A stretch of 64,000 bases of DNA from Berghia stephanieae (Eukaryota; Mollusca; Gastropoda; Nudibranchia; Aeolidiidae), in assembly GCA_034508935.3 (NCBI GenBank), contig CM067444.1, forward strand, positions 100,028,109-100,092,108. The letters run 5' to 3'. The number at the start of each line of letters is the position of its first letter. Position 1 is the stretch's first letter. Of this stretch, positions 1 through 21,599 are shown in pieces. The notes beneath the pieces were generated by a model. It did not search any database. It was not told the origin of the DNA and saw only the letters and a list, made by a program, of their open reading frames with translations. The translations under genes were made by a program, and so were the position numbers.

Positions 1-640
1 TGGCCATAAATCAGCATCATCACACAAAAATTATTCTAACGACAACCTTTAGCATGCAATAGGAGATATAAGCAAACAATGACATTCAAGCCCTTCAGCA
101 TGTCCTCACGAAGGCACTTAATATAAATTATCACACCCAATTCTGTAGTCAGCAACGGATTCTGCGAAGGTGTGAGTACAAAAGTCGAGTCTGTGAAACG
201 AATTTTTGTCTCTTACAGCTAGCTAGCTGTTGGAAAATTATTTTTAGCATGAACATACACTGAATAGTTAGTTATGCACTGTGCAGCATAACGCTAAAGG
301 CAATATAAAAAGAGCTATTGCAAATAAAATCTACGTATAAATCTCGGTTAACACTTTATAAAAGCTTTTTAAATCTCTGGCTAGGTAAACCGATTGTTAT
401 TGTCTAAGTTGCATAATGGGCAATTTTGGCAGCTCATCTCATAGGAGGCCTGGAGTAGACATTGAAATAGTGGTGAAATAACCTGCTACAACTAAAGCCA
501 TGCATGAACAATTTCGAACAAGATGTGTGTGACTGTTGTAGTGATTTTGTAGCCGAATGAATGAACATGTGTGACACTAATAAAAGCATTTGTAAAGCAC
601 CTCTGCGCACTATTTGTTGATATTGGCGCTTTATAAAATA
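1..640. other. BCAS3 intron/edge sequence without a gene
   Basis: This is AT-rich DNA with no exon I can support. A segment around 95-150 (AGCATGTCC...ATAAATTATCACACC) recurs at 2642-2695, so it is an interspersed repeat present twice in BCAS3 introns. Confidence 0.5.
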
Positions 641-800
641 AGAAGAAGAAGAAAGAAGAGAGAAGAAGAAGAAGAAGAAGAAGAAGAAGAAGAAGAAGAA
701 GAAGAAGAAGAAGAAGAAAAAAGAAGAAGAGAAGAAGAAGAAGAAGAAGAAGAAGAAGAAGAAGAAGAAGAAGAAGAAGAAGAAGAAGAAGAAGAAGAAT
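641..800 (+). repeat. (GAA)n microsatellite
   Basis: About 160 bp of AAG/GAA triplets with two short interruptions. Poly-Glu and poly-Leu reading frames here are artefacts of the repeat. Confidence 0.97.
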
Positions 801-801
801 A

Positions 802-1059
802 CAGTGCTTCCTCCAAAAAATTGTCAAAAAGGAGGATTTTTTTAGAAGCCCACCTAGGGGGGTCCGGGAGCATGCCCCCCGGGAAATTTTTTCTAATGGA
901 CATGCAATTAGAGCCATTTGGGGCCACTTTGGCATCAAAATTATGATTTTTTCTAGAAATTTTCCGCAGGTATTTGTCTTGGTTTTTGACAAGTGTGGAT
1001 TTTTCACGTATCATTAAAAATGCGGAAATCCGCATAAAAGTAGAAAAGAGGAAGCACTG
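802..1059. mobile_element. MITE with CAGTGCTTCCTC terminal inverted repeats
   Basis: The left end CAGTGCTTCCTC and right end GAGGAAGCACTG form a perfect 12-bp inverted repeat around about 258 bp of non-coding DNA. The right part contains a GCGGAAATCCGC palindrome like the one in the CAGTGCTGATGG MITEs at 43759 and 47223. It lies between two microsatellites in a BCAS3 intron, so target duplications cannot be read. The CAGTG start suggests a hAT-type non-autonomous element. Confidence 0.7.
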
Positions 1060-1075
1060 ATAATAAATAATAATA

Positions 1076-1126
<51 letters not shown>
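1056..1126 (+). repeat. (AAT)n microsatellite
   Basis: About 70 bp of AAT triplets next to the right end of the MITE. Confidence 0.95.
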
Positions 1127-1127
<1 letters not shown>

Positions 1128-1196
1128 TACGAACGGAGAATCAAAACAAAAGCGAGAAAGATATATCAGATCAATATAATATAATATTTGGCATAC

Positions 1197-3609
1197 TGTG
1201 ATGAGCCAGGCTTGAACTCCATCATGATATCCTAATAACGCCAACAAAGGTTGAGCTTTCTGATCAACTCCTCGAAGATTAGGATTGAATGTCAGATCTA
1301 GTGAAAAAAAAAGAAAAGGCATTTTCAAAAAAAAATAAATAAATAAAACACCAACCTGCCAACAACTTTTCATTCATCTTAATGCAGTTTTTCTTGACTG
1401 AAAGTTCTAATGGTCTAATATTTTTTTTGTTATTTTTTGTATATTTAATATATATGGGGGGGGGGTGCAAAAGTATGTATACAGTAGTAAAATGTATTTG
1501 TGTCGTGGAATCTGTTATTTGATATGTGCTCACACTGTATACCTAGTTTTACAAATGAAGTAATACATATTGTAATTATTTACAATTGAATTTTAATTGA
1601 AGATGATATAAATTTGAATGTCTTCTCTAGTTTACTCAAATGGAACAATATTCAATTATATGTAATCAGTGACCCAGAGGAACAGAGTCTTGCCTTGTAA
1701 TAAGGTCAAGCAATGATGTTGAGTGAGGTCAATATCTGGAAAGGTATCAATGGTAATAAAAACTCAGCTCTCTCAATGTGTCCTTATGTAAACGCACTTT
1801 GCACACATCACTCTACTGGACTCTGGAGTAAATAAGTAGCTAGCTATAGGCAGTTATGGATATTGTAAGTGCTAGAACAAATAGGAGACCGAACAGGTAT
1901 TTTGTACTGTATGACATGTAAAGCTGGTTAAGATGTGCCGTTCAAATATTCATATTTAAAAAACAACACTAGAATTGTAAATGAATTGTACCATTGACAT
2001 CACATTGCTCAAAACGAATCCAAAGGACTTGCTGCTTTTCCTCTGACTTGTTTGTTCCACCACTTCCACACGCCTGACTGACTTGAGGAACGACATCAGA
2101 GATGAAGTCAAAAACACTTTCAGCAACAGTCTTGTCACTGAAACACAAATCAATAATTTATATTTATTTTTTCATTTTTTGTTCTTTCCAAGAAAAAAAA
2201 AAAATCAGTAACTCTGGGGCCAGAGTTGGAGTCTGGCATTAGGCGCTTTTGTTTTGTTTTTTTAAATAGCTCACTTGTGCGTGTTAGTTGATTACTGACT
2301 ACGCATGTGTTACACGGCTCGTGACAAGACACTGTCACCCCTCTCTCTCGTCTGTGGCACAATAGGAAGTAGGCAGTGAATACATCCACGTCTAGTGGAG
2401 TGTGTAGGTGGAATGATAATAATAATATACCTAGCTGACTAGTTTGTTTTGTCTTTGACGCGACATATAAAAAGTTTTGTTTTTTTTTTTTAAGTCGGCG
2501 TTCGAAACAGAATAAAAACATATTTTTGAGGCACAAAACAAAATTCTTTTATTTTCTTTTTGTTGGTTCTGATTTTTGACGTAACAAATATTATTTTTAC
2601 TTATTATTAATTTTTTTTTTTAAAATGACAATCTGGCACTTCAGCATGTCCTGTGGAAGCCACTTAATATAAATTATCACACCTAATTCAACTTAACAGA
2701 ATATATTGAGTAAAATCGTTCTGTCGGAAATCCAACAGTTGTCGGAAGATTTACAGGCCTGATTTAAACCAAACAAGAGGAGCTTTATGGTTCAGTGCTA
2801 TGAAGTCCTTCAGAGGTGGCCAATGGAGCCAGAGTTTATCCCGGTTTCGATAGTGTGAAAAGGACCATAGCAATTGCTTGCCACCATTTGAGTAGGATGC
2901 TAGTCTATCGCAAAGTACTTTCCCCATATCTAACAGACCCAGCTACCAAATCACTGCTGGGTGGACAGGGTGTCAGAAAAAAATCTTGACTTCATCCAGA
3001 ATCCATCTCAGTCCTATTGCGCGTGAAGCGGGTGCACTGCGAGTTATCGGAACCTCTTCAGTGGTAAATCATTTGGATTATGACTTGCAGGTCCCAGGTT
3101 CAAGTACCACTTTAGGCAAGACAAAGTTTAGGCCTTAAAAAAAGGTTTTAAACTCATTTTTCCTCACCATTGTCAGGTATTAAATGAGTAGTTAACCAGG
3201 AACAACCAAACAAAAAAATTAATAGTACACCTTGTACTCCTTGACTTTTGATTTGATAATGACTAAAAACATTTGAGCATTTACATAGCACAACATCTAC
3301 TAAACGTGATCAAAGCACTTTACACACGGTCATTTGCTAGCAGCAAGACTTACCATGTAGGATGAGACATGACGCCTTTTAGGCGGTATTACAATTCAAG
3401 CAACAAAGGATGACATTATAACAATAATCAACTTCCCCAAATTATATTTGTGGAAGACCTCCCTATTATAACATCACTTACTAAGAGGAGTACCCTCAAA
3501 CTCTTATATTCGAGGAGTCTATTGTTTTATTGGACACATCATGAAATGGATCACTGTAAAAAAAAATGGAATCCTGGTCGTAGGAATATGTAGGCAAGGC
3601 AGTAGTAGT

Positions 3610-3667
<58 letters not shown>

Positions 3668-4208
3668 TGTAGTAGTAGTGTAAAATCTATGATGTATTTT
3701 TTTATTATTGAGGACATATATTGAATTATTTTTTTAAATTTTAATGTTCTTGTTTTTAACGGAACTAAACCAGATTCAAAACATCATAAAAGGATATAAA
3801 ATTTAAATAAGGATCCGCAGGCATTAACGACTTGATTGAGGACATTTATTGACTGCATTGTGATTAAGGCATCATAATGATTATGTCCTTGATGTGGGTG
3901 TGTCATCGGTTTGTCTTTGCACTCTTGTGATGACCATTTGCATCAATTCCAAGTAAAAAAAACTGGAAGATCGAATTTTATTAACATTTCGAGGATGTCG
4001 TTTCAGTAATATACGAAAGAAGCAATTGGGTCAACCAAGGCCAAGGTTGTGATACATCCTCACAAAAATTCCTTCTACTTTCTGCGTCTCTCACTCTCAC
4101 GTTCTTTGTGTTGTCTCTATTCTTGAACTTGGATACCAACCTGAATAGATGGGGTCGCACGATGTTACATGCGTATTTTGAACTTTTCCTCGGGGATTCA
4201 GCTGCCAT
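1197..4208 (-). CDS. BCAS3: BCAS3, N-terminal part (3 exons; continues left of window)
   Basis: BCAS3 is a WD-repeat/BCAS3-domain protein linked in vertebrates to cytoskeleton remodelling, cell migration and autophagy. Three minus-strand exons join in phase: 4141-4208 (start ATG at 4208-4206, MAAESPRKSS, ending before donor GTTGGT), 1992-2137 and 1197-1297 (acceptor TAG at 1300-1298, donor GTATGC). The product aligns residue for residue with my recollection of vertebrate BCAS3: IVRPHLFSDKTVAESV against VVRPQAVTEQSYMESV, then FISDVVPQ and VLWIRFEQCD, then LLALLGYHDGVQAW against LLIMIGYSDGMQVW. Splice phases are 2, 1 and 0, with no breaks. Later exons must lie left of position 1; I saw none between 1 and 1196. 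Its start faces that of HUS1, 1.8 kb away. Confidence 0.9.
3008..3210 (+). mobile_element. tRNA-derived SINE, old copy
   Basis: A tRNA-like head with B box GGTTCAAGT near 3098 is followed by a non-tRNA body and an A-rich end near 3205. It is too diverged to fold as a tRNA. It lies in BCAS3 intron 1. Confidence 0.5.
3261..3420 (-). mobile_element. SINE family B, 3' half only
   Basis: The sequence matches the body and 3' end of the SINE at 40958-41249 (GCACAACATCTACTAAACGTG, CATGTAGGAT.AGACATGACGCC) but lacks the tRNA-like head. A 5'-truncated, diverged copy. Confidence 0.7.
3601..3680 (+). repeat. (AGT)n microsatellite
   Basis: About 75 bp of AGT triplets within BCAS3 intron 1. Confidence 0.95.
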
Positions 4209-5426
4209 TTCACAAGAACCCCGAGCAACACTGACGCGATAACTAGTTGAAGACAGTTGCAGTATCTGTAATCAAGTTGGATTTTTGTTTTCTGTTTACA
4301 ATGTAACAATAAACGGGAAGTTTACGTCATTTTGTTTTGATCACAATGTGCAATCTGGTCTCATCAATTGAAGAGTTCAGTATCTACTTTTAGCCAGCTT
4401 GACGTTTCTGACAACCTCTTTGACGTTTCTGACAACCTCTTTTTATGCAACCTCAGAGGACACCATCCATGATTTGACATAGAACTATGAAGAAATAAAA
4501 AGAGAATCGTTTCCAACTTTGGATGCGTGCCTCGGTGTAAAATTGCTTTTAAACCCATATTGTCCATCCAACTGAAATTGAGAAGCCAAAACAATTGAAA
4601 TATGATGAAAAGGTCTCGGCAATAGACAACCGTCCTATCCTTTTGGTAACAAGCAATTACTGTTACCGTAAATTAGGTTCCATTAGAATTTGAGATGTTT
4701 CAATTTGCTGTCATATCATTATGGGAAGAATCTTTTTTTAATCATCTTTCTTCATCATTATCATCGTTATCATCATCAGCAACACCATCAACATAATCAT
4801 TATTATCATCGTCGCCGTCGTTGTTGGTTTTTAAAAAAAATATTAATGGTATCATAATCATCATCATTATTATTTTGTAATGATGATATCGATATGTATA
4901 CTTATTTCCCAAATTGTTGTTTTGGGTTCATTGTTGTAGTGGAAATACATAGCCAACGCAAACTATTGTCCATTCCAAAAACTTGAAAACAAACCCCATA
5001 TTTGTGTATACCAGACCCGCAAATATATGCACGTCCAATATTACTTTGTAATCTGCGATTATTATGGAAATAACCATTTTTTCTTCTTTTCGGGAACAAA
5101 AAATTAAATTAAATTAATTGATCGCAATTTTAATAATTACCTGGCAATAGAGTTTTGCCCTCTGACCTCAGAAAAATGCAGACTGCTAGGAAATGTACGC
5201 GCGAGAAAGAAATTTTGATATTTTTTCTATAACTACTAAAATCTAAATATCAAACAATTTTCCGATTAATTATGGCTCCATTGTTCGGGCAACAGATATA
5301 TATTGGATAGGATGTTGGTTAGTGATTACTCAAATAAGTACATACATGTTGAACACCTCTTCGTACTTGTGTTTTCTCTGTTGACCAACTTCTAATCCTA
5401 TCATCACACCCAACCAGTGTTTCAAC

Positions 5427-5506
<80 letters not shown>

Positions 5507-5525
5507 TTCACACACACACTTTTAC

Positions 5526-5622
<97 letters not shown>

Positions 5623-6008
5623 TTATTTAATCCTTCTGTTCTCTGTTCTAAATTCTCCAAACTCTCTCTTTCTATCTTCTCTTCCTCCTTATCCTATTCC
5701 TCCTCCTCCTCCTCCTCCTCCTCCTCCTCCTCCTCCTCCTTCTCCTTCTCCTCCTCCTTCTTCTTCTTCTTCTTCTTCTTCTTCTTCTTCTTCTTCTTCT
5801 TCTTCTTCTTCTTCTTCTTCTTCTTCTTTCTTCTTCTTCTTCTTCTTCTTCTCCTCCTCAATTTTTACACTGCACAAAAATAATCTGTTTCGAATCATTT
5901 TCATTATGATATATTGAAAGCTGATGTTTTTTCTCTCTCACGCAAATCCAAGAAGAATTGATCACAAGACTGATTGCAAAATTGAATTCCTCTGCTTACC
6001 TCTAAAGT
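4209..6008. promoter_or_regulatory. Divergent BCAS3/HUS1 intergenic region with long polypyrimidine tract
   Basis: The start codons of BCAS3 (4208, minus) and HUS1 (6009, plus) face each other across 1.8 kb with no other gene. The region holds ATC-rich repeats near 4750-4880 and, at 5431-5852, a CT/TCC/TTC tract. A shared promoter is an inference from geometry; I saw no convincing TATA or CpG island. Confidence 0.45.
5431..5852 (+). repeat. 420-bp polypyrimidine microsatellite block (CT)n-(TCC)n-(TTC)n
   Basis: (CT)n at about 5431-5500 and 5525-5615, (TCC)n at 5698-5757 and (TTC)n at 5758-5852 give an almost pure homopurine/homopyrimidine block starting 580 bp before the HUS1 start codon. 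Such tracts can form triplex (H-DNA). Confidence 0.95.
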
Positions 6009-15570
<9,562 letters not shown>

Positions 15571-18180
15571 CAACCCATATTTGCTTGTGGATTTGGAGCC
15601 TCTTTTCATGTTTTGTCTTTTGTAAATATTATCCGTTTTGATTGCATAAAATATATTGACCTGACCCCTGATCATTAAATTTTTGATAGTAAGTCATTTT
15701 AGTGCGTTGTTTTAATTATTGTTATTATTATTATTATTACTGTCTTGATGGAATTACTACTTGAGCTAATTTAAAATCTGGACAGCTTCAATTGCTTTTA
15801 TATCCGACTGTAGGTGTGGGTCCCAAACTGTACAGGAATAGTCCTAAGATGTTTAGGGAGAACCACCTCACTTCATTCTCCTGATTGTAACTGTTACAGA
15901 GGAGACACAAGTGTAGCTTCACCGGCCAGACCCGTTCTCAAGAAATTAGAAAATGAAGGGAGAAGTCAATGGTCCCCAATTTGTCACTTTGATTTTGATA
16001 TTTTCAATATAAAAATGGACCAACCCTTGTCTTTGTTCTCCTTCCTTTCATATCAGACGAGTTCCCTACAATTAGGGATACATTCAAATACTCACAAAAC
16101 AAAAGTAGTCGAACAATTACATAAATATACAATGATTACTTACAGTAGAATATATGTTTTGTTTTTAAGGGTTTTACGGCGATTGCAACACATGGTCATA
16201 TCAGCACCAGTAAAAAGAAAATGGGATAGTAAAAAGTTCTAGAATCACAATTAAAGCATCCAAGAATAAGGCAAACAAAGGGGAACTGGTTCAACTAGGG
16301 AACAGATGTAGATTCCAAGAGCACAAAATCAGTGTATTAGAGATCACCTAAAAGTCTCATCCAGACACAAGCACAGGTCCCTACTAAGAGGAATACACTC
16401 AAATGTTTACAAATCATATATAATGCATTAACAAAACATAATACAGTGCATAACAGAGAGATGATTTACAAAGGAAAAATATCATCTCCCAAAACTAACT
16501 ACGTATAAATTTGACTGTTTCCCTCCCAGCCAGGGCCAGGGCAAAACCAAGTAATCTCATTCCAAGACAAAGACAGAAAGCATGTTGAAAAACAGACATA
16601 GAGGGATAGAAGACACAGTATGTGCCTCCCTGCCCACTAGGGGAGGTCAGGATCCCCACCTCGACAGTAGATGTAGAACATACTTTTTTTAACAAACATG
16701 TTGGGGAGCAGTCCAGCCTGAGACCAGCTAAAAGTCCAACCCTGACATCACACATGATCCCAAAATGAGTGGGACAATAAATGTAGAAGGGAGGAGGTAA
16801 AGGAGACACCACTATTAATCTGCTGATTTTTATTATTAATATCATACATATATTATTTTTTTCAAAAACAAGAACAAACTCAAGCGCCAGATCAACAGAT
16901 TTATTCCAAAATTCAAGTGTGAATTGTGCATTATCATTCAAATATTCAACAACTTAATTATTCAAAAGTTAACAAACAAAACAAATATATACAAACAAAA
17001 GAATAATGCATTATATTAAGAATTCTTGAAAGACTGAATTTATAATACAATTTCAGCAAATGAAATTTAAATACAACCGTCATTTATCCCACTTATTATC
17101 AAAATACCGTGTAGGTACTCATTTCTAACTGATCATCATTTATAAGAAAAACTCATTTCATTAAAATTCATCTTTCTATTCACATCACCTTAACTCGTCA
17201 TTTGTTCTTTTTTAAACTAAATAGTAAATTCAAGGAGGCATGTATATCATATATTTTATAATATAAATGTAGACATGTTAGCTCTCAAGCGTTTCATCAG
17301 ACCATCACAGCAACTGAATGCGACAGTATGGATATTTTAAAATGAAGATTCAGCCCATTCTTTCCACTGCTGTTTGTATTGTTATCCTCATGTTTGAGGT
17401 AGGATGATCTTTTTATTACAATTTTTTTTGTATGGGGGAAACTAGACAAAAAATAGTCATTGTGAATATTATGGGAGAATTTGTTCTGTTGTAAATAGAA
17501 AGGATGTCACTGTCAGTTACTGGGGTATGCAGGAATCAGAGTCAAGTTCTGTAGATTATTCTATATCTGTCTTTTCTTTTCTTACTGACGCAATTCTGGG
17601 GGTGGTTACATTTTTGTGAACATATAACTCTTACATTTTGAAAAAAAAACACAATTTAAATGTGAATCCAAAGTAATTCTCAGTTTTTAATTATCTTGTT
17701 TTGAGTTGTGTGTTTTTTATTATGTCGTTTTATAATTTGAGTTTCGTGGGCGTAATTTTTTTTTTTGGGTCGCAAAGTTTTCTTAATGAATCTCTAATTG
17801 TAAATTGTAGATTATTCTAGATATATTCCAGCCTATTTTTAAAAAAAAATTGACCCTTGTGTATCAGTGTAGGTTCAAAGGAATGTTAACATGGCTTTTT
17901 AAACTGAGAATCCTCAATCTTTATTATAGATTCAACACTTTTCTGGACTTTAATTCTTTGTAATTATAAATTTAGACAGGCGTTTTTGAAAATGGCATTG
18001 TAATATATCGATTAATAAGTTTAGTTGTATTTATTTAACGTTTAGTTGTAAACTGCCAAACTGGCTACACTGCACATTGTTTTTAGTTTGAGTTGAATAG
18101 AACCTTTTTCCGATTATCATCTAACACTCTTGTTGTGTTGTTCTTTGAGGTTTGACTTAAATATAATTATTATTATTATT
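15571..18180. other. Intergenic DNA downstream of HUS1
   Basis: It holds the family A repeat at 16158-16600 and otherwise AT-rich DNA. A 142-residue frame at 15814-16242 crosses into the repeat and shows no family features. An 18-bp string TTCTGTTGTAAATAGAAA near 17488 recurs near 21055, hinting at remnants of one repeat family on both sides of the hAT copy. No gene is supported. Confidence 0.45.
16158..16600 (-). mobile_element. SINE-like repeat family A, minus-strand copy
   Basis: The reverse complement of the 12121-12605 unit, starting at the 3' end (TTTTTAAGGGTTTTACGGCG) and running to GTCTTTGTCTTGGAATGAGA-like sequence near 16560. Confidence 0.75.
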
Positions 18181-18204
18181 ATTGATAAAACATCAATACA
18201 ATAC

Positions 18205-20833
18205 ACTTGGCGACGACATTACAGGCATCATCAAAGGTGACTGAATCAAAATCAAAACATCGATTTGTTGATAGACAATCTCCTATTGATGTTATAGATG
18301 TAACATCAACAAACAAATTTAGATGGGAATGGTTATCCCTTAAAGACGATCTGGGGGATTTCTTATCAAGTTACATCAGAAAGATAGAGAAGGATGGGTT
18401 TGCATGGTGTTGCCTTTGTAAATCTGAGATTAAATATAGTGGAGGTGGTGTTCGACGCCTAAAAGTTCACTCTAAAAGTAAATCCTACGAACGTAACAGA
18501 GCCATAGATATTTCAAATCAGACTCCCAGCAGCCATGCAAGCTACCAGAGACAAAATAGATGGAACATTTTCATCTTCTAGTTTGACAACATTGCCTCTC
18601 CCATATGGAGCAGCTCCTAATTTAGATAGTTTAGGACTTGCTAGGGAAGACCACTGTGCCTACTGGCCCCAGGCCAGTTTCACATAAGGATAGAATTACT
18701 CACCAGGAGGCTTTCCTGTGTTCTTTTATGGCCGAGCATACTCTACCTCTTTCCATGGCACCTCACCTTATTCAATTTGCGCAGGAATTAGCTAAAGATC
18801 AAAAATCATTAGCTCAAATGCACATGGAGAGACAAACAGCCACTTACAAGCTCCGCTATGGCTTATCTGAACTGGAGCATGTCCGCCTGGTCAAAGTCTT
18901 GCAAAATAGCCCCTTTTCACTTAATATTGATGAATCAACTTCCAAGGGGTCAAAAAAGAGAGTTCTAAATGTTTTAGTTTGTTACTATTGTAGTCATTTG
19001 AAGAAAAGTGTTTGTGATTTATATGCTAGCATTGAAATAACAATTGTAAATGCAGAGACGGTGTTTGAGGCTGTTAGGAACCAGTTTTTAAAAGATCAGA
19101 TACCTTTTACAAATTTGATTTCAGTGCTTTCTGACTCAGCTGCTTATATGAGGGGCTCATTATCAAATGGCTTTCAGACTAGATTAAAGGAAGTTGAACC
19201 TCACATCATTGATATTGATGGAGATGTTTGCCACTATATTCACAATGCTGTGAAGAAATTCACATCAATTCTTGATAGTAAGGGGATGCTTATCAGGCTC
19301 TTGGATGATTTATTTGGTGACTTTGACTATAGTTCAGATATACGAGATGACTTAAAGGAAATATGTAGACTGATGGAGTTGCCAGAGCACACTCCCATTC
19401 AGAGAGCTGGACATAGATGGATGTCAATTTATGATGCCTCAGTTAGATTCTTAGAGATAAAAGATGCCCTTACCATTTTTTATTCAGTTTGGCTCACTGT
19501 AGAAGAAAAGAAAGAACAACAACAAAATATCTGCTCTTCTTAGACATGTAAAGAAAGACTAAGACTAGGATAATGCTCATTTTACACACAGACTTAAAAA
19601 CAAAAAACTTACACCAGCAGGTAGGGAAAGAAAAAGGCGGATAGTTTGCAAACTCTTTATGAAATCAAAAGAAAGTTTATTACTAGCTAATACTAATACC
19701 ATTGTCAGCATTCTTCCTCTCATTCTTACCTTTGAAAAGAAAGACCCAATGGTGCATAGACTTTTTGATGAGGCTGTGTTAGTTTTTAAGACTTTTTTGA
19801 CTTGCTTCTTGACTCATGAATATGTAAATGAGTTTAGTAGGGACATCAGCAAAATCAGCATTGATTGTGATAAGATACATCCTTTGAAAAGAATTTATGT
19901 AGGTGATGCTACTCAGTATATTTTAATTGACATGGATAAGCATGAAGCAAATGCATTCAGGAAAACAGTGCTGTCAGCTTTCAGAGAGACAGGGAAATAT
20001 CTTAAGTTCAAGCTTCCCATTACCAATAAAAGCCTAGCTCTCCTTTCAACAATTGATCCAGAATTATGTGGTCATAGCAGGGCTTCATTAGGCTTACAAG
20101 ATATTTATGATTTATTGCCAACTATAGTCAAACCTGAGGAGAAAGATACATTTTCTTCTACCCTCCAAAGTGATACCAAATTTATTTCATCAATAAAAGA
20201 GAAGAAATTAGATAGGTGGTGGACAGAGGTGATATCAACCCCCCAATATGAAATACTAGGTCCAGTAATAAAAGCTTGTCTTTCTATCTTCACAGGGCCT
20301 AGAGTAGAATCATCTTTCAGTGTAATGAATAATATAATCACAGATACAACAAACAGATTAGATGTAGGGACTTATGAGGCCATCCGCAAGATTAAAACAA
20401 ATTCCATAAATGTGAAAAGAGCTGTATAGAGTATTTCCATAGAGAAGATCCTGTACATAGTCCTGTTGATTCAGCCCTTTGCTACTACATGCAAACAGCT
20501 GGAAAGAGAATGAAGACTAAACATGAAAAGCCAGCAACGGCAAAGGTTTCAAAAATTAAAAAATTATCAGTCCATCAAATAGCAGATGAAGTAAGGATAG
20601 CGATAGAGCAAAATAAGCCCACTGGTCCATTATCTGAAACAGAAGAAAAAGAAATTTCAAGGCCTTCTTTGAAAAGGAAATTTTTTTATACTGATGTTTG
20701 TAGTAGTAGTAGTTGTGACAGTGGTAGGCCTTCTTATAGTGGTGGTAGCAATGATAATAGTATCATAATTAAACAACCATCCAAGAAGATGAAATCAGGT
20801 GATGATCTTAGATCTTTCTTTAAAGGAAAGTAG
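18205..20833 (+). pseudogene. hAT-superfamily transposase gene, frameshifted copy
   Basis: A cut-and-paste transposase in four open segments: 18207-18581, 18638-19543, 19659-20429 and 20489-20833. The N-terminus has a BED-like finger (WCCLC...HSKSK) after SSYIRKIEKDGF. The middle has the first catalytic Asp in LNIDEST, the second in VLSDSAAYMRGSL and the conserved VCHYIHNAVKKF. The end carries the hATC dimerisation block (GPRVESSFSVMNNIITDTTN). Frame changes occur near 18560, 19545 and 20430, and the expected ATG before ATTLQASSKV reads TTG at 18207. Terminal inverted repeats were not found. The last segment is a Ser-rich tail ending DDLRSFFKGK. Confidence 0.82.
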
Positions 20834-20939
20834 AAATCTCCACTTCATCAATAGGTCTTAGTTTTATGCAGTAAACATATTATCATAGTGATAAATTGGC
20901 TACACATACTCTACTAGTTAAAATTAGCTTTTTACAAAT

Positions 20940-21490
20940 ACATCTGTGTAATGTATTAAGAAATTAATAATGAATGAATGAATGTACGAATGACAAGTCA
21001 CTTTTGTAACTCTTGTGACTGTATGAAATTTTTGGTGTTAAAAGAGCAACGTCTTCTGTTGTAAATAGAAAACGAATAAGCTGTGTTTCGTGTTCCATTG
21101 ATTTAGATCTCCTTTTATCATCACCATCTTACCAAAAATACAACATTGGCGACGAGGATCAACAAGTGAGGTATTAGATTCAACCTTCCTAGACCTATTT
21201 CAAGCAAGCTAAGATGAATTTCAGCCAGATAGAGCAGTTTGACGTTAGCAAAGAGTCATTCGCGGAATACTTCGAAAGAGTAGAACTATACTTCGTGGCA
21301 ACTCAGATCGAAGACGAAAATAGACAAACTGCAATATTCCTCACGATTATCGGTCCATCAAACTTCAGGCTACTAAGGAATCTGGCTACACCAAGAAACA
21401 TCAAAGAACTAAAACTAGATGAACTTTGCCAGCTGATGAAAAATCACTTCGAGCCAAAACCATTGAAATATGTACAACGTACCCGGTTCG
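20940..21490 (+). mobile_element. Ty3/gypsy (Mag-like) LTR retrotransposon remnant: LTR end, primer site, start of gag
   Basis: A primer-binding site at 21147-21159 (TGGCGACGAGGAT) complements the 3' end of animal tRNA-Ser(GCU). The DNA just before it ends ACA, as an LTR should. A gag start at 21214-21487 (FDVSKESFAEYFERVELYF, LLRNLATP, LDELCQLMKNHFEPKP) matches gypsy/Mag capsid proteins. Pol and the 3' LTR are absent, so this is a broken, truncated fossil; age cannot be set without the second LTR. The left boundary is approximate. Confidence 0.75.
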
Positions 21491-21599
21491 AATATATATT
21501 GAATGTTTCAATTTTTTTTAAAGGAGTGTGCGAGTTGGTTTCAGAATTTTTTTTCATTTGCCATTTACATCCCTGCAACTGCTTCGCTTATTCTCTTCA

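Noticed and set aside
614-946. Glu-rich frame, and similar Leu-, Ser-, Asn-, Asp-, Val- or Ile-rich frames at 5417, 8772, 12434, 28673, 38030, 53646, 54446, 59885 and 61537
   Set aside because: All are translations of triplet or dinucleotide microsatellites without other support.
2150-2536. 128-codon minus-strand frame as an alternative BCAS3 exon
   Set aside because: No similarity to BCAS3, and exon 4141-4208 joins 1992-2137 directly in phase.
15814-16242. 142-codon plus-strand frame as a gene
   Set aside because: Its second half runs into the family A repeat and the first half has no recognisable domain.
18206-18214. TGGCGACGA as a second retrotransposon primer site
   Set aside because: Only nine bases match tRNA-Ser, and they coincide with the decayed start of the hAT transposase (TTGGCGACG for ATGGCGACG).
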